From the NCBI GenBank assembly GCA_022841465.1, contig JALHRL010000016.1:1-64000 (forward strand): a stretch of DNA of 64,000 nucleotides, in the 5' to 3' direction. A model generated the notes under the pieces. The model saw nothing but the letters and a program-made list of their open reading frames with translations, was not told where the DNA came from and made no database searches. Origin of the DNA: Bacteroidia bacterium (lineage in GTDB: Bacteria > Bacteroidota > Bacteroidia > B-17B0 > Aurantibacillaceae). How positions within the stretch are numbered: the stretch's first letter is position 1; every line of letters starts with the position of its first letter. A program made the translations under genes and the position numbers. Positions 17,948 to 26,671 of the stretch are shown here, one piece after another.

Positions 17948-18670
17948 ATGAAACCGCAAACCATAAAAATAAACATTGAAAAACCCTGCCACGAGAATTG
18001 GGATAAAATGTTACAAGAAGAAAAAGGAAAGTTTTGCCAAGCCTGCGAAAAAAGTGTAGTTGATTTTTCTAGAATGGGTAATGCAGAAATAATAGATTTT
18101 TTAAATAAGGCAAACGGAAAAGTTTGTGGAAGAATTAGTAAATACCAACTTAATACTCCTATTAGCAATTATGTGCCTGTAAAATCACCCTTTTTTAATA
18201 AATACATTGCAGGTGTATTAATGGCATTGGGTTTATATTCACCAGCTCATTCACAAACTAAACCCGTTGCTCCCAAAGATATTGAAGTAACCATGGGAAC
18301 TGCAGTAGTATACAGAGAGCCTATTGGTGTTGGAACCTTAACTATAAACGGTAAATTAATTGATAGTAAAACAAAAAAGCCGATTGTATTTGCAAACATT
18401 AGTATTCAGGGCTCACATATTAGTGTTAACAGCGATAAAAATGGGAAATACACCATTAAAGTTCCTTCAGAATACAGAAATGCAGATTTAACTTTAATTG
18501 TTTCGCATAGCGGCCACGATGAGTTATACTTAAATAATTTTGATACCGGTAAAGATGTAATTGCTATTACTTCTAAAATGAAATCAGAAACTGAATTTAT
18601 TAAAGGAGATATGATGATAATGGGTGAAGTAGCTATTGACCCAAAAGAAAAAAATTGTAATAAAAAATAA
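17948..18670 (+). CDS. Membrane protein with N-terminal Cys motif and carboxypeptidase-regulatory-like domain
   Basis: 240 residues. The N-terminus has a conserved-looking cysteine arrangement: C14 in EKPCHENWDKM, C30-x2-C33 in KFCQACEKSVVDFS and C60 in KVCGRI. This could bind a metal such as zinc. One hydrophobic segment follows (YIAGVLMALGLYS, about residue 80-92). The C-terminal half (about 110-200) is a carboxypeptidase-regulatory-like beta-sandwich (KLIDSKTKKPIVFANISIQG, DKNGKYTIKVP). I recognise the architecture from other Bacteroidota but know no function. The N-terminal part would be cytoplasmic and the sandwich periplasmic. Confidence 0.72.
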   Translation: MKPQTIKINIEKPCHENWDKMLQEEKGKFCQACEKSVVDFSRMGNAEIIDFLNKANGKVCGRISKYQLNTPISNYVPVKSPFFNKYIAGVLMALGLYSPAHSQTKPVAPKDIEVTMGTAVVYREPIGVGTLTINGKLIDSKTKKPIVFANISIQGSHISVNSDKNGKYTIKVPSEYRNADLTLIVSHSGHDELYLNNFDTGKDVIAITSKMKSETEFIKGDMMIMGEVAIDPKEKNCNKK

Positions 18671-18675
18671 ATGTT

Positions 18676-19830
18676 CTACTTCTTAAATGAAATTACATTA
18701 ATTTCAACACGTCTGTTTCTTTCCATTTCATATTCATTGGTAGCGTCAGGATAAAGCATCACGTCGGCACCATAGCCTTTGATTGAAAGTCGGTTTTTAT
18801 CAATACCTTTTTCAACTAAATAATTGTAAACTATTTTAGCGCGTTCTTCAGATAACCATTGATTAAACTTAGCGTATGTCATTCCAGGAGGTACGTACTT
18901 ATCTGATTTCGTTTTTTTCAAGTTTGGGTTTCCCCAACCTGTTGGATAATTTACATGGCCTTCAATTCTAATAACTAAAGATGTATTCTTCTTCATTAAT
19001 TTATACAAGGCCTCTAATGATGGTTTTGATTTATCTAATAACTGCGAGGTATCGCCCACAAAATTAAAATTCTCTAAAGTGTATTTGTTTCCATCTTTTA
19101 GCTTAGGCAAAATAGTTTTAATATTATTTCCGATTGGTTTTTTGTTCGTTGCATTCACTATTCGTGAACTAATAAACGATTCATCATCGTAAATAATAAG
19201 GTTGTAATCGTCAACCGTGTTTACATTGGCCTTTAATAAATATTTTCCCTTGTTATCAGTAATGGTGTTTGCTACCTCTGTACCGGTTTTGTCATTTAAA
19301 GTTACCTCAGCAATTACAGGTTTTCCGTTTTCATCAAAAACCACACCTGTAATAGAAAACTCAACATAACGTACATTAAGATTTGAATTATCTTCTTTTA
19401 CTGCCTCTTTGTTTTCTTTTGAAAGAGTTTCTTCTAAAATAAATTCAAGTTCTACCCTTCTGTTTAAAGCTCTTTCCTGTTCATTTTCGTTTTTATTTAT
19501 AGAATATCTTTTACCTAATGCTTTAATTACTATTTGCTCTTCTTTCACTTTTTTTGACAGTAAATACTTCTTCACTTCATTAACTCGATTAATAGAAAGC
19601 TTATCGTTATAACTATTGCTTCCAATAGAGTCGCAATGACCTTGTAAATAAATTTTTTTGAACTTTAAATTTGTTATTGAGCTATCTATATGCTGCTTTG
19701 AAGTATTGGTTAATTCAAACGAATTAAAACCAAAATAAACATTTGAAGAAATATTTTTCTGCCCTATTATGGAAAAAACAGACAAAGAAAACAAGAAACT
19801 AAACACTATTTTATATGAATTTTTTCTCAT
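18676..19830 (-). CDS. Envelope protein with two OmpA domains around a regulatory-like domain
   Basis: 384 residues. A signal peptide (about 1-23) is followed by a first OmpA/MotB-like peptidoglycan-binding domain (about 25-132: QGHCDSIGSNSYNDKLS, then ALNRRVELEF). A carboxypeptidase-regulatory-like sandwich comes next (about 155-235: GVVFDENGKPVIAEV). A second OmpA-like domain (about 240-384) has RIEGHVNYPTG, LSEERAKIVYNYL and ERNRRVEINV. The protein probably links outer-membrane or periplasmic structures to peptidoglycan; carrying two such domains is unusual. It is convergent with the Cys-motif gene, and 60 bp separate it from gldG. Confidence 0.83.
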   Translation of the reverse strand: MRKNSYKIVFSFLFSLSVFSIIGQKNISSNVYFGFNSFELTNTSKQHIDSSITNLKFKKIYLQGHCDSIGSNSYNDKLSINRVNEVKKYLLSKKVKEEQIVIKALGKRYSINKNENEQERALNRRVELEFILEETLSKENKEAVKEDNSNLNVRYVEFSITGVVFDENGKPVIAEVTLNDKTGTEVANTITDNKGKYLLKANVNTVDDYNLIIYDDESFISSRIVNATNKKPIGNNIKTILPKLKDGNKYTLENFNFVGDTSQLLDKSKPSLEALYKLMKKNTSLVIRIEGHVNYPTGWGNPNLKKTKSDKYVPPGMTYAKFNQWLSEERAKIVYNYLVEKGIDKNRLSIKGYGADVMLYPDATNEYEMERNRRVEINVISFKK

Positions 19831-19890
19831 TACAATAAATCTAATTTAATAAAATAAAGCGGGAAATAAAAAAATATTACTTTCTTTAAA

Positions 19891-21591
19891 TTAGGCAGCG
19901 AACTTTCTTTTACGCAAGTAAAATTGTAAAAAGCCAAATCCAAAAATAATAATAACCGGTAAACCTACATTTACAAACTGCCATTTACTGCGTTGCATTT
20001 CGGTTTTCTTTTTATCCAATAAACGTAATTTTACTTCGCGCGAGCGCAACTGCAATAAACCCTCATCATCTAACAGATAGTTTACGCTATTAAGTAAAAA
20101 GGTTTTATTAGCAAAAGTTTGTTGCGTAAACTTATCGTATCCTAAAGGCATTATGCTGGCCGTTTTAAACTGAAAATCATTAATGGCAATATCGCCATCT
20201 GCCACAACAATCATTTTTGTAGCTTTTCCATGGTCGATATATTTAAACTGCGGGTCATTCAATAATTTTGCAGGTAACCTGTATTCTACCACACTGTTAA
20301 ACTCACCTTCCAGCAATACTGCTAAAGGCTGATAAGAATCTCTGAACTGTTGCTCTTTAGGTTTTTTCATGGCCAATCCTAGGGCTATGCGTGCCGGTGT
20401 TGGTTGAACTTTTGTGTTTTTAGATGATTTTAATAAAATGGTTTTCTTAATTCCTTTAGCGGTAATGGTATCTATGGTACTTACGTAATCCATTTTTATT
20501 AAATCCAGATTTTTAACAATAGGATGGTTTCCATCGGGCAAAACTAACAACGAATAAAACCAAGGGAATAATTTAAAGTTAGATTCGCCCCTTTTTACAG
20601 CAATATTAATGGGTACTACCCCACTTTGAAAATCTTGCAGTAAAACCGGATTTAATCTAACACCGTATTTAAACAACATATCTTCAATATTATATTGCTG
20701 AGAAAAACCCAATGTAAAACCTTTTAACCGTAAAGTGTCCATATCCATCCAAACCGGATCAATTAACCACAATACCTTTCCACCATTCATAATATACTGG
20801 TCAATAATAAATTTATCTTTATCAGAAAAGCTTGAGTCTGGTTTTGTAATTACAATGGCATCAGCATCCTTTAATGCTCCTAATTTTCCGTTTATTTCAA
20901 TTCTGTTTACCGTATAATATTCAGCCAAAGAACGCATAAAATCCATTTGTTGAATGGTATCTGCCTCACTGTGCCCTTCTATAAATGAAATTTCTTTTGG
21001 TTTTTTTTGTTTTAACTTTCTAATTACATTGGTTAAACCATATTCTAAATCTTGAACACTGTTATTAATAGATTTTTCTTCTTCAATACCTAACTGGCGT
21101 TTGTATATTTGCCAAGGTGTTACTTTGTTTTTATAAGTAACAATTGCGCCCGGCCAAATCCAACCTTGCGAAACTTTTTCTTTTGAACTGGTTGTAATTT
21201 GTTCAGGTATTAATCCCTTTTCATACAATTGTTTTTCAATGTTTATTGCTTCTTCTTGCGTAACACCTTCGTAAATGTTTATAAATTCATACTCTATATT
21301 CCCATTAGAATACGCTCTAAATTCATCTAATATTTCTTTAGCTTCGTTCTTTAAACGTGCAAAACCGGGTTTAAAATCGCCCTGCAAATAAACTTTTAAA
21401 AACACTACATCATCTAATTCGCTTAATAATTTTTTAGTTGATGCAGCAAGCGTATATCTTTTTTCAGAAGTTAAATCAAAGCGTTTAAAAACAAAGGAGC
21501 CCGAAAAGTTAATTAAAAAAACAATTACAAGTAATGCAACAAGAGTGGCAATATCTTTTCGTTTATTTCTATTTGCCTTAATGTTTACCAT
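19891..21591 (-). CDS. gldG: Gliding-associated ABC transporter substrate-binding component GldG
   Basis: 566 residues. An N-terminal transmembrane helix (IATLVALLVIVFLINFSGS, about 14-32) precedes a large extracytoplasmic region with the GldG/ABC_transp_aux pattern (FKRFDLTSEKRYTLAAST, KPKEISFIEGHSEADT). A C-terminal membrane helix (about 540-558) ends in a basic tail. In gliding Bacteroidota GldA, GldF and GldG form an ABC complex required for motility; many non-gliding relatives also have the genes. The start overlaps the end of gldF by 7 bp. The ATPase GldA is not in this window. Confidence 0.92.
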   Translation of the reverse strand: MVNIKANRNKRKDIATLVALLVIVFLINFSGSFVFKRFDLTSEKRYTLAASTKKLLSELDDVVFLKVYLQGDFKPGFARLKNEAKEILDEFRAYSNGNIEYEFINIYEGVTQEEAINIEKQLYEKGLIPEQITTSSKEKVSQGWIWPGAIVTYKNKVTPWQIYKRQLGIEEEKSINNSVQDLEYGLTNVIRKLKQKKPKEISFIEGHSEADTIQQMDFMRSLAEYYTVNRIEINGKLGALKDADAIVITKPDSSFSDKDKFIIDQYIMNGGKVLWLIDPVWMDMDTLRLKGFTLGFSQQYNIEDMLFKYGVRLNPVLLQDFQSGVVPINIAVKRGESNFKLFPWFYSLLVLPDGNHPIVKNLDLIKMDYVSTIDTITAKGIKKTILLKSSKNTKVQPTPARIALGLAMKKPKEQQFRDSYQPLAVLLEGEFNSVVEYRLPAKLLNDPQFKYIDHGKATKMIVVADGDIAINDFQFKTASIMPLGYDKFTQQTFANKTFLLNSVNYLLDDEGLLQLRSREVKLRLLDKKKTEMQRSKWQFVNVGLPVIIIFGFGFLQFYLRKRKFAA

Positions 21592-22325
21592 TTTCTGCTT
21601 TCTAAAACCAAACGGGTTAATAAATTAAAAAAAGCAATTACACTAATAAAGTAAATTACATCTCTGGTATCAACAACTCCTCTGCTCATACTAATGTAGT
21701 GATCATTAATTCCTAAAGATTTTATAAATGCGCTTGATTTCTCAAAAATTCCGCTTTGCGAAATAAAATCAAATCCAATGTAACAAAAGAAACAAAGCAA
21801 CAAGGCTATAATAAAAGCTATTACCTGATTTTCAGAAATAGCAGAAGCAAAAATGCCAATTCCAACAAAACCCGCACCTAAAAAAAGTAAGCCAATATAG
21901 GAACCCCACATACCGCCTGTATCAATATTTCCCTTTGGCGATCCTAACACATGAACAGAATAATAGTAAATTAAAGTTGGTAATAACGAAATGGCAACTA
22001 ATGTAAAACCGGCCAAGTATTTTGCCATTACAATTTGTAAATCGGTAATGGGTCGCGTTAAGAGCAATTCAATTGTACCCGACTTTTTTTCTTCAGAAAA
22101 ACTGCGCATGGTAATTGCCGGAATTAAAAATAAATATACCCAGGGTGCAATGGTAAAAAGAGGATCTATATTTGCAAAATTATTATCTAAAATGTTTGCT
22201 CCGCCTGCCTCTGTTGGAATTATCCATAAAAAAATACCAATTAAAGTAATAAAAACACCAATTGCTATATAGCCAATAAGTGAACTTAAAAAACTTCGTA
22301 TTTCCTTAAAATAAAGTACCAGCAT
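21585..22325 (-). CDS. gldF: Gliding-associated ABC transporter permease GldF
   Basis: 246 residues with six predicted membrane segments. The N-terminus (MLVLYFKEIRSFLSSLIGY) and PEAGGANILDN-like loop, the FSEEKKSGTIELLLTRPITD cytoplasmic motif and the GNIDTGGMWGSYIGLLFLGA segment are typical of GldF. It overlaps gldG by 7 bp, indicating coupled expression. A TAnnTTTG promoter box lies only 7 bases upstream of the ATG, so the mRNA leader may be very short or absent. Confidence 0.93.
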   Translation of the reverse strand: MLVLYFKEIRSFLSSLIGYIAIGVFITLIGIFLWIIPTEAGGANILDNNFANIDPLFTIAPWVYLFLIPAITMRSFSEEKKSGTIELLLTRPITDLQIVMAKYLAGFTLVAISLLPTLIYYYSVHVLGSPKGNIDTGGMWGSYIGLLFLGAGFVGIGIFASAISENQVIAFIIALLLCFFCYIGFDFISQSGIFEKSSAFIKSLGINDHYISMSRGVVDTRDVIYFISVIAFFNLLTRLVLESRKW

Positions 22326-22332
22326 GCCCTTG

Positions 22333-22340
22333 CAAAAATA
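22333..22340 (-). promoter_or_regulatory. Promoter element of gldFG
   Basis: Read on the minus strand this is TATTTTTG (TAnnTTTG). A minus-strand TTG (complement of 22364-22366) lies 23 bp upstream. The box ends 7 bases before the gldF ATG. Confidence 0.5.
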
Positions 22341-22411
22341 AAAGATTAATTAAAACCCTTAAACAATTTAAGTTATTTTAAAAAATACTTACAAACAGTA
22401 CTTTGGTAATC

Positions 22412-23560
22412 TTACTCTTCAAAACCGACTAATGAATCGGCCATTAGGCGGTTATCTAAAATTTCGTACACACGGTAAGTATGATAGGCCGTTTTATTTA
22501 ACTGATTGCTTAAAACTACAATGGTAATTTTATCTTTTAAACGGCGGTGAAAAGCCGTTCGGTAACCGTGCCACCACCCATTATGAAACACTTCTTTCTT
22601 AACAGTATCTTTATGGTCTTTTAATCGCCAACCCAAACCATAGTTGTTTTGTTTTTGATCAGGGCTATATGCCTTATACGCCATTTTTTGGGTTTCTTCG
22701 GAAAGAAGTTTATGATTATACATTGCTTCGCTAAACAAAAAAAGATCGTATGGTGTTGAAAAGATACTCTTATCTCCTAAAATAAAATCACTTCCATCAA
22801 TATTTTCGGTTTTCCATTTTTCGTTGTATGCGCGTGCAATTCGGGTTGAATCAATATCATTAATGGTACAGGTGTGGCGCATACCCAATGGGCCAAAAAT
22901 TTCGTTCTTTAAAAAATCTTCATAGGGAGTACCGGTAACTTTTTCTATTAATAACGCTAACAAAGCATAATTAGTATTGCAATAATTAAAACGTTTGTTG
23001 GGCTTTAAATAAGGTGCCGGTGCTTTAAAACACATTAAATCATACATATCACTGTTACTTAAACGCAATGAAGAATTTCCCAATTCTGAATTTAAAAAAT
23101 AAATGTAGTTAGGTAAGCCTGAACGGTGATTTAAAAGTTGTTTTACCGTTATTCCTCCATAGGTAAAATCGGGGAAATACTTTTGCAATGGCTGTTCAAT
23201 ATCAATAAGTTTCTTTTCGTGCAATTTTAAAATAGCAGTAGCCGTAATTACTTTTGATACAGAAGCCAATTGAAACATGGTAGAATCGTTTAAAGGAATA
23301 TTTCCCTCTTTGTAAGCTAAACCATAACTTTTTTGCAATAGTATTTTTCCTTCGCGAGCAACTAATACGCTGCCGTTAAAACTTTTTAATTCGTTCCATT
23401 TACTAAACATTGAATCAAGACGCTCTGCCGTTCGGGCGTCCTTATCCTGTGGAAGTTTTTCAGGTTTCTGCATTTTTGTATCTACATTATCTGTTTTAAA
23501 ATAGTTACCACAACTAATTACAGTTAATATAAACAATAATATAAGTGCCGATTTTTTCAA
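22412..23560 (-). CDS. Serine hydrolase lipoprotein (class C beta-lactamase/esterase fold)
   Basis: 382 residues. A lipoprotein signal with lipobox LTVISC (C17) predicts membrane anchoring on the periplasmic side. The beta-lactamase-related (AmpC/PBP4*) fold shows S100-V-S-K103 (SxxK), Y193-C-N195 (YxN) and an HNG motif near the C-terminus (FHNGWWHGYR). It could be a D-Ala-D-Ala carboxypeptidase, an esterase or similar; resistance function cannot be claimed. It follows mtgA by 3 bp, and the pairing with a peptidoglycan glycosyltransferase favours a cell-wall role. Confidence 0.85.
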   Translation of the reverse strand: MKKSALILLFILTVISCGNYFKTDNVDTKMQKPEKLPQDKDARTAERLDSMFSKWNELKSFNGSVLVAREGKILLQKSYGLAYKEGNIPLNDSTMFQLASVSKVITATAILKLHEKKLIDIEQPLQKYFPDFTYGGITVKQLLNHRSGLPNYIYFLNSELGNSSLRLSNSDMYDLMCFKAPAPYLKPNKRFNYCNTNYALLALLIEKVTGTPYEDFLKNEIFGPLGMRHTCTINDIDSTRIARAYNEKWKTENIDGSDFILGDKSIFSTPYDLFLFSEAMYNHKLLSEETQKMAYKAYSPDQKQNNYGLGWRLKDHKDTVKKEVFHNGWWHGYRTAFHRRLKDKITIVVLSNQLNKTAYHTYRVYEILDNRLMADSLVGFEE

Positions 23561-23563
23561 AAT

Positions 23564-24283
23564 TTAATCTTCTTTTTCAATTACATCATCTTTATCATAA
23601 TCCAACTCATTTCCCCAAAAATTCATTTGTTGCTTTATCCAAACTTTTCTTTTCGCAACATAAGGACCGGGTGGATTTGCTTTATACTCTCGAGGATTTG
23701 GCAATATAGCAGCAATTGCAGCTGCTTCATCTTTATTTAGTTTTATTGCCCGTTTTTTAAACCAAAATTGCGAAGCTGCCTCGGCGCCATAAATTCCATC
23801 GCCCATTTCAATGCTGTTTAGGTAAACCTCCATAATTCTTTCTTTACTCCAAATTAATTCTATTAAAAATGTAAAATATGCTTCCAATCCTTTTCTTATA
23901 TAACTTCTTCCCGGCCATAAAAAAACATTTTTAGCCGTTTGCTGCGAAATGGTGCTCCCTCCCCTTATCCGTTTACCTTTTTTATTTTGCTTCATAGCTT
24001 TTTGAATGGCTCCCCAATCAAAGCCACTATGGCGTAAATAATTTTGATCTTCGCTACACACTACCGCTAACTGTAATCGTTCATTAATTTCTTCTAGTGG
24101 TACCCAATCGTGTTTTAAACGCATGTCTTTATCCTCTTGCTTTTGCTCTACACACCTAATTATCATTAAAGGCGTAATTGGAACCGGCACCCACCTAAAT
24201 ACAATAGTACTAACTACAGAAACAATTAAAAACCAGAGTATTGTTTTTAATATCCACCTAAATATGTTTAAAACTAAAATCAC
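23564..24283 (-). CDS. mtgA: Monofunctional biosynthetic peptidoglycan transglycosylase
   Basis: 239 residues. One N-terminal membrane helix (about 6-28) anchors a GT51 domain that polymerises lipid II into glycan strands. GT51 motifs in order are VVCSEDQNYLRHSGFDW (catalytic E78), RGGSTISQQTAKN, the KGLEAYFT helix with RIMEVYLNSIEMGDGIYG, and AAAIAAILPNP. Length is normal for MtgA. It is the first gene of a two-gene operon with the serine hydrolase and has its own promoter immediately upstream. Confidence 0.95.
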   Translation of the reverse strand: MILVLNIFRWILKTILWFLIVSVVSTIVFRWVPVPITPLMIIRCVEQKQEDKDMRLKHDWVPLEEINERLQLAVVCSEDQNYLRHSGFDWGAIQKAMKQNKKGKRIRGGSTISQQTAKNVFLWPGRSYIRKGLEAYFTFLIELIWSKERIMEVYLNSIEMGDGIYGAEAASQFWFKKRAIKLNKDEAAAIAAILPNPREYKANPPGPYVAKRKVWIKQQMNFWGNELDYDKDDVIEKED

Positions 24284-24291
24284 TTAACTGG

Positions 24292-24321
24292 CAAATCTAA
24301 TTTGTAAATTTGTGTAAACAA
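24292..24321 (-). promoter_or_regulatory. Promoter of mtgA and the serine hydrolase gene
   Basis: On the minus strand TTG (complement of 24319-24321), 19 bp and TAGATTTG (complement of 24292-24299) form a full Bacteroidota promoter. Only 8 bases separate the -7 box from the mtgA ATG, so the leader is at most a few nucleotides. Confidence 0.75.
24305..24312 (+). promoter_or_regulatory. Candidate -7 element for the thioredoxin-like gene
   Basis: TAAATTTG matches the -7 consensus and lies inside the spacer of the divergent mtgA promoter. No -33 TTG is visible at the expected place. The leader would be about 45 nt. Confidence 0.4.
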
Positions 24322-24363
24322 ACACTTATTCAAATATTCAATTAACTACCCATTCTTAATATC

Positions 24364-24855
24364 ATGCCAAAAAAATACATCAATATAATTTTAATTGCCC
24401 TAATAATACTAGGTGCGTTTTACCTCTACAACAAATACAAAGTAGCCCCTAAAATAGATTTTCAAAAACTAGAGCTATTAGACATGGAAGGAAATGCCTT
24501 TAATTTTGAATCATTGAAAGGAAAAAAAACAATTGTTAGTCTTGGCGCATCGTGGTGCCCCAACTGCATTAGTGAAATGAATGCACTTGCTAAAATTAAG
24601 GATACCGAACTAAGTGACGTAACAATTGTAATAATTGATGATGAACCATTAGAGAAAGTAATTGCCTTTAAGGAGCGTAAAAACTACTCGTTTTTGTTTT
24701 TAAAGTTAAATAGTTCTTTTCCTGAAATTGGCATTCATTCTATTCCGGTAAATTACTTTTTTAATAAAAATTTAGAGCTTAAAAAGCAACAGGTTGGCGA
24801 AATTGAATGGAACGACCCCAGCACCCGCGAACATTACAAAAAGCTAATGGAATAA
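24364..24855 (+). CDS. TlpA/ResA-like membrane-anchored thioredoxin
   Basis: 163 residues. An N-terminal membrane anchor (about 5-22) is followed by a periplasmic redoxin domain with the active site SWCPNC (C65, C68) and a cis-proline region HSIPVNYFF. The family reduces or oxidises disulfides in exported proteins, for example apo-cytochromes c. No cytochrome maturation genes are adjacent, so the partner is unknown. Confidence 0.87.
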   Translation: MPKKYINIILIALIILGAFYLYNKYKVAPKIDFQKLELLDMEGNAFNFESLKGKKTIVSLGASWCPNCISEMNALAKIKDTELSDVTIVIIDDEPLEKVIAFKERKNYSFLFLKLNSSFPEIGIHSIPVNYFFNKNLELKKQQVGEIEWNDPSTREHYKKLME

Positions 24856-24930
24856 TCAACAATTCTATTGTTATAAGATTTCTCTTATACACTCATAAAA
24901 CCTCAACTAATCATTTACCTTTCAAATTAA

Positions 24931-25638
24931 ATGAACGGTAAATTATTTGTGGTGCCAACTCCTATTGGCAATTTAGAAGACATTACCTTAAGAGCTATTA
25001 AAACGCTTAAGGAGGTTGATTTAATTTTAGCCGAAGATACACGTACATCCGGGATTCTTTTAAAACATCTACAAATAGATAAATTTTTAAAATCGTATCA
25101 TCAACATAATGAGCATAAAGTTTTAGAAGAAATTATTACCCTTATACATTCAGGAAAAAACATTGCACTCATTTCTGATGCGGGAACTCCCGGCATAAGC
25201 GACCCGGGATTTTTATTAATACGTGAATGCCTTACAAACAACATTGAAGTAAGTGTTTTACCGGGACCTACTGCTTTTGTTCCGGCACTTGTGGCCAGCG
25301 GGTTTCCATGTGATACTTTTGCTTATTATGGATTTTTGCCGCAAAAAAAAGGGAGACAAACAAAATTAAAATTACTTGCTACAGAAACTAAAACATTTAT
25401 ACTTTATGAATCTCCTTTTCGCTTAGTAAAGTTATTAGAAGAGCTTTCCACTTTCTTAGGAAAAGAAAGAAAAGCCTGTGTTTCCAGAGAAATTAGTAAA
25501 CTGTTTGAAGAAAACAAACGCGGAACAATGGAAGAATTAATTAAATATTTTACTTCAAAAACAGTGAAAGGTGAAATTGTAGTGGTAGTAGAAGGAAGCA
25601 ACACAAAAAACGCAGCTACTAGTGATGATGAAGAATAA
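24931..25638 (+). CDS. rsmI: 16S rRNA (cytidine(1402)-2'-O)-methyltransferase
   Basis: 235 residues. RsmI methylates C1402 of 16S rRNA in the decoding centre. Family signatures are VPTPIGNLEDITLRA (8-22), AEDTRTSG, LKSYHQHNE, ISDAGTPGISDPG, LPGPTAFVPALVASG and YESPFRLVKLLEEL. The protein is shorter at the C-terminus than the E. coli enzyme, as is common in Bacteroidota. Its last codons overlap the start of corA. Confidence 0.96.
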   Translation: MNGKLFVVPTPIGNLEDITLRAIKTLKEVDLILAEDTRTSGILLKHLQIDKFLKSYHQHNEHKVLEEIITLIHSGKNIALISDAGTPGISDPGFLLIRECLTNNIEVSVLPGPTAFVPALVASGFPCDTFAYYGFLPQKKGRQTKLKLLATETKTFILYESPFRLVKLLEELSTFLGKERKACVSREISKLFEENKRGTMEELIKYFTSKTVKGEIVVVVEGSNTKNAATSDDEE

Positions 25639-26671
25639 ATCAAATATTGGTTTACCGCCCGGCACATTGGTATATACCGGAAAAGCTACGCAAGAGCGTA
25701 TAAAAATTACGCTAATTGAATACAACGAAAAAGATTTTCAGGAAAAAGAATATTTTGATTTATCGGAATGTTTGATGGATGTTAAAGAAGGGATGGTAAA
25801 ATGGATAGATGTGGATGGCGTTCATAAAACAGAATTAATTGAAGCCATTGGCAAGGCTTACGATATACATCCTTTAACCATGGAGGACATTGTTCACATT
25901 GATCAGCGCCCTAAATTTGAAGAATACGATAACTATGTATTGGCAATTATGAAAATGATTGGCTATTCTAAACGAATTGAAGCAGAACAACTTTCTATAT
26001 TACTTTTTAAAAATACCGTTATTTCTTTTCAAGAACCCAACAAAAATGATGCCTTTGATATTATTAGATTGCGTTTACGGCAAGGAAAAGGTAGGGTTAG
26101 AAAGCTTGGGGCTGATTATTTGTTTTATGCTTTAATGGATGCGATAGTTGATGGATACTTTCATGTGCTGGAAAAAATTGGAGATGAAGTGGAAGAAGTG
26201 GAAGAAGAAATAATGAATAATAATTCTAAAAATTCATTGAAACGATTATATACATTAAAACGCGAATTAATTTTTTTAAGACGTCAAGTATGGCCAATAC
26301 GAGATTTAATTAGTAATATGATTCGTTCAGAATCTGAATACATCACCGATAATACACAGCTTTTTTTACGCGATTTACAAGATCACAGCATAAGAATAAT
26401 TGATTCTATTGAAACCTATCGCGATTTATTAAGCGGAATAATGGATGTTCACTACAGTAATACTTCTAATAAAATGAATGAGGTGATGAAGGTGCTCACC
26501 ATTATGTCAAGCATTTTTATTCCGGTTACATTTGTGGCAGGTGTATACGGAATGAATTTTGAATTTATGCCCGAACTAAAATCTCCATACGGATATATTG
26601 GTACTTGGGTTGTAATGATTTTAATGATGCTCGGGCAAATAGTTTTCTTCAAAAAGAAAAAATGGCTTTAA
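25625..26671 (+). CDS. corA: CorA-type magnesium/cobalt transporter
   Basis: About 348 residues; three consecutive candidate starts (GTG 25622, ATG 25625, ATG 25628) overlap the end of rsmI, so translation is probably coupled. The long cytoplasmic N-terminal region contains the TMEDIVHIDQRPKFEEY segment. Two C-terminal membrane helices follow, with the YGMNF pore signature in the loop (VAGVYGMNFEFMPEL) and a basic tail (FFKKKKWL). It is a pentameric magnesium channel at the inner membrane. Its stop shares a TTAA with the stop of the convergent gene. Confidence 0.95.
   Translation: MMKNKSNIGLPPGTLVYTGKATQERIKITLIEYNEKDFQEKEYFDLSECLMDVKEGMVKWIDVDGVHKTELIEAIGKAYDIHPLTMEDIVHIDQRPKFEEYDNYVLAIMKMIGYSKRIEAEQLSILLFKNTVISFQEPNKNDAFDIIRLRLRQGKGRVRKLGADYLFYALMDAIVDGYFHVLEKIGDEVEEVEEEIMNNNSKNSLKRLYTLKRELIFLRRQVWPIRDLISNMIRSESEYITDNTQLFLRDLQDHSIRIIDSIETYRDLLSGIMDVHYSNTSNKMNEVMKVLTIMSSIFIPVTFVAGVYGMNFEFMPELKSPYGYIGTWVVMILMMLGQIVFFKKKKWL

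Noticed and set aside
19409-19612. Open frames antisense to OmpA, GldG and other long genes
   Set aside because: Ser/Phe/Leu-rich antisense translations typical of AT-rich coding DNA, with no motifs.
22412-23560. Beta-lactamase resistance gene
   Set aside because: SxxK and YxN are shared by carboxypeptidases and esterases of this fold; the mtgA neighbour favours a cell-wall role, so no resistance claim is made.
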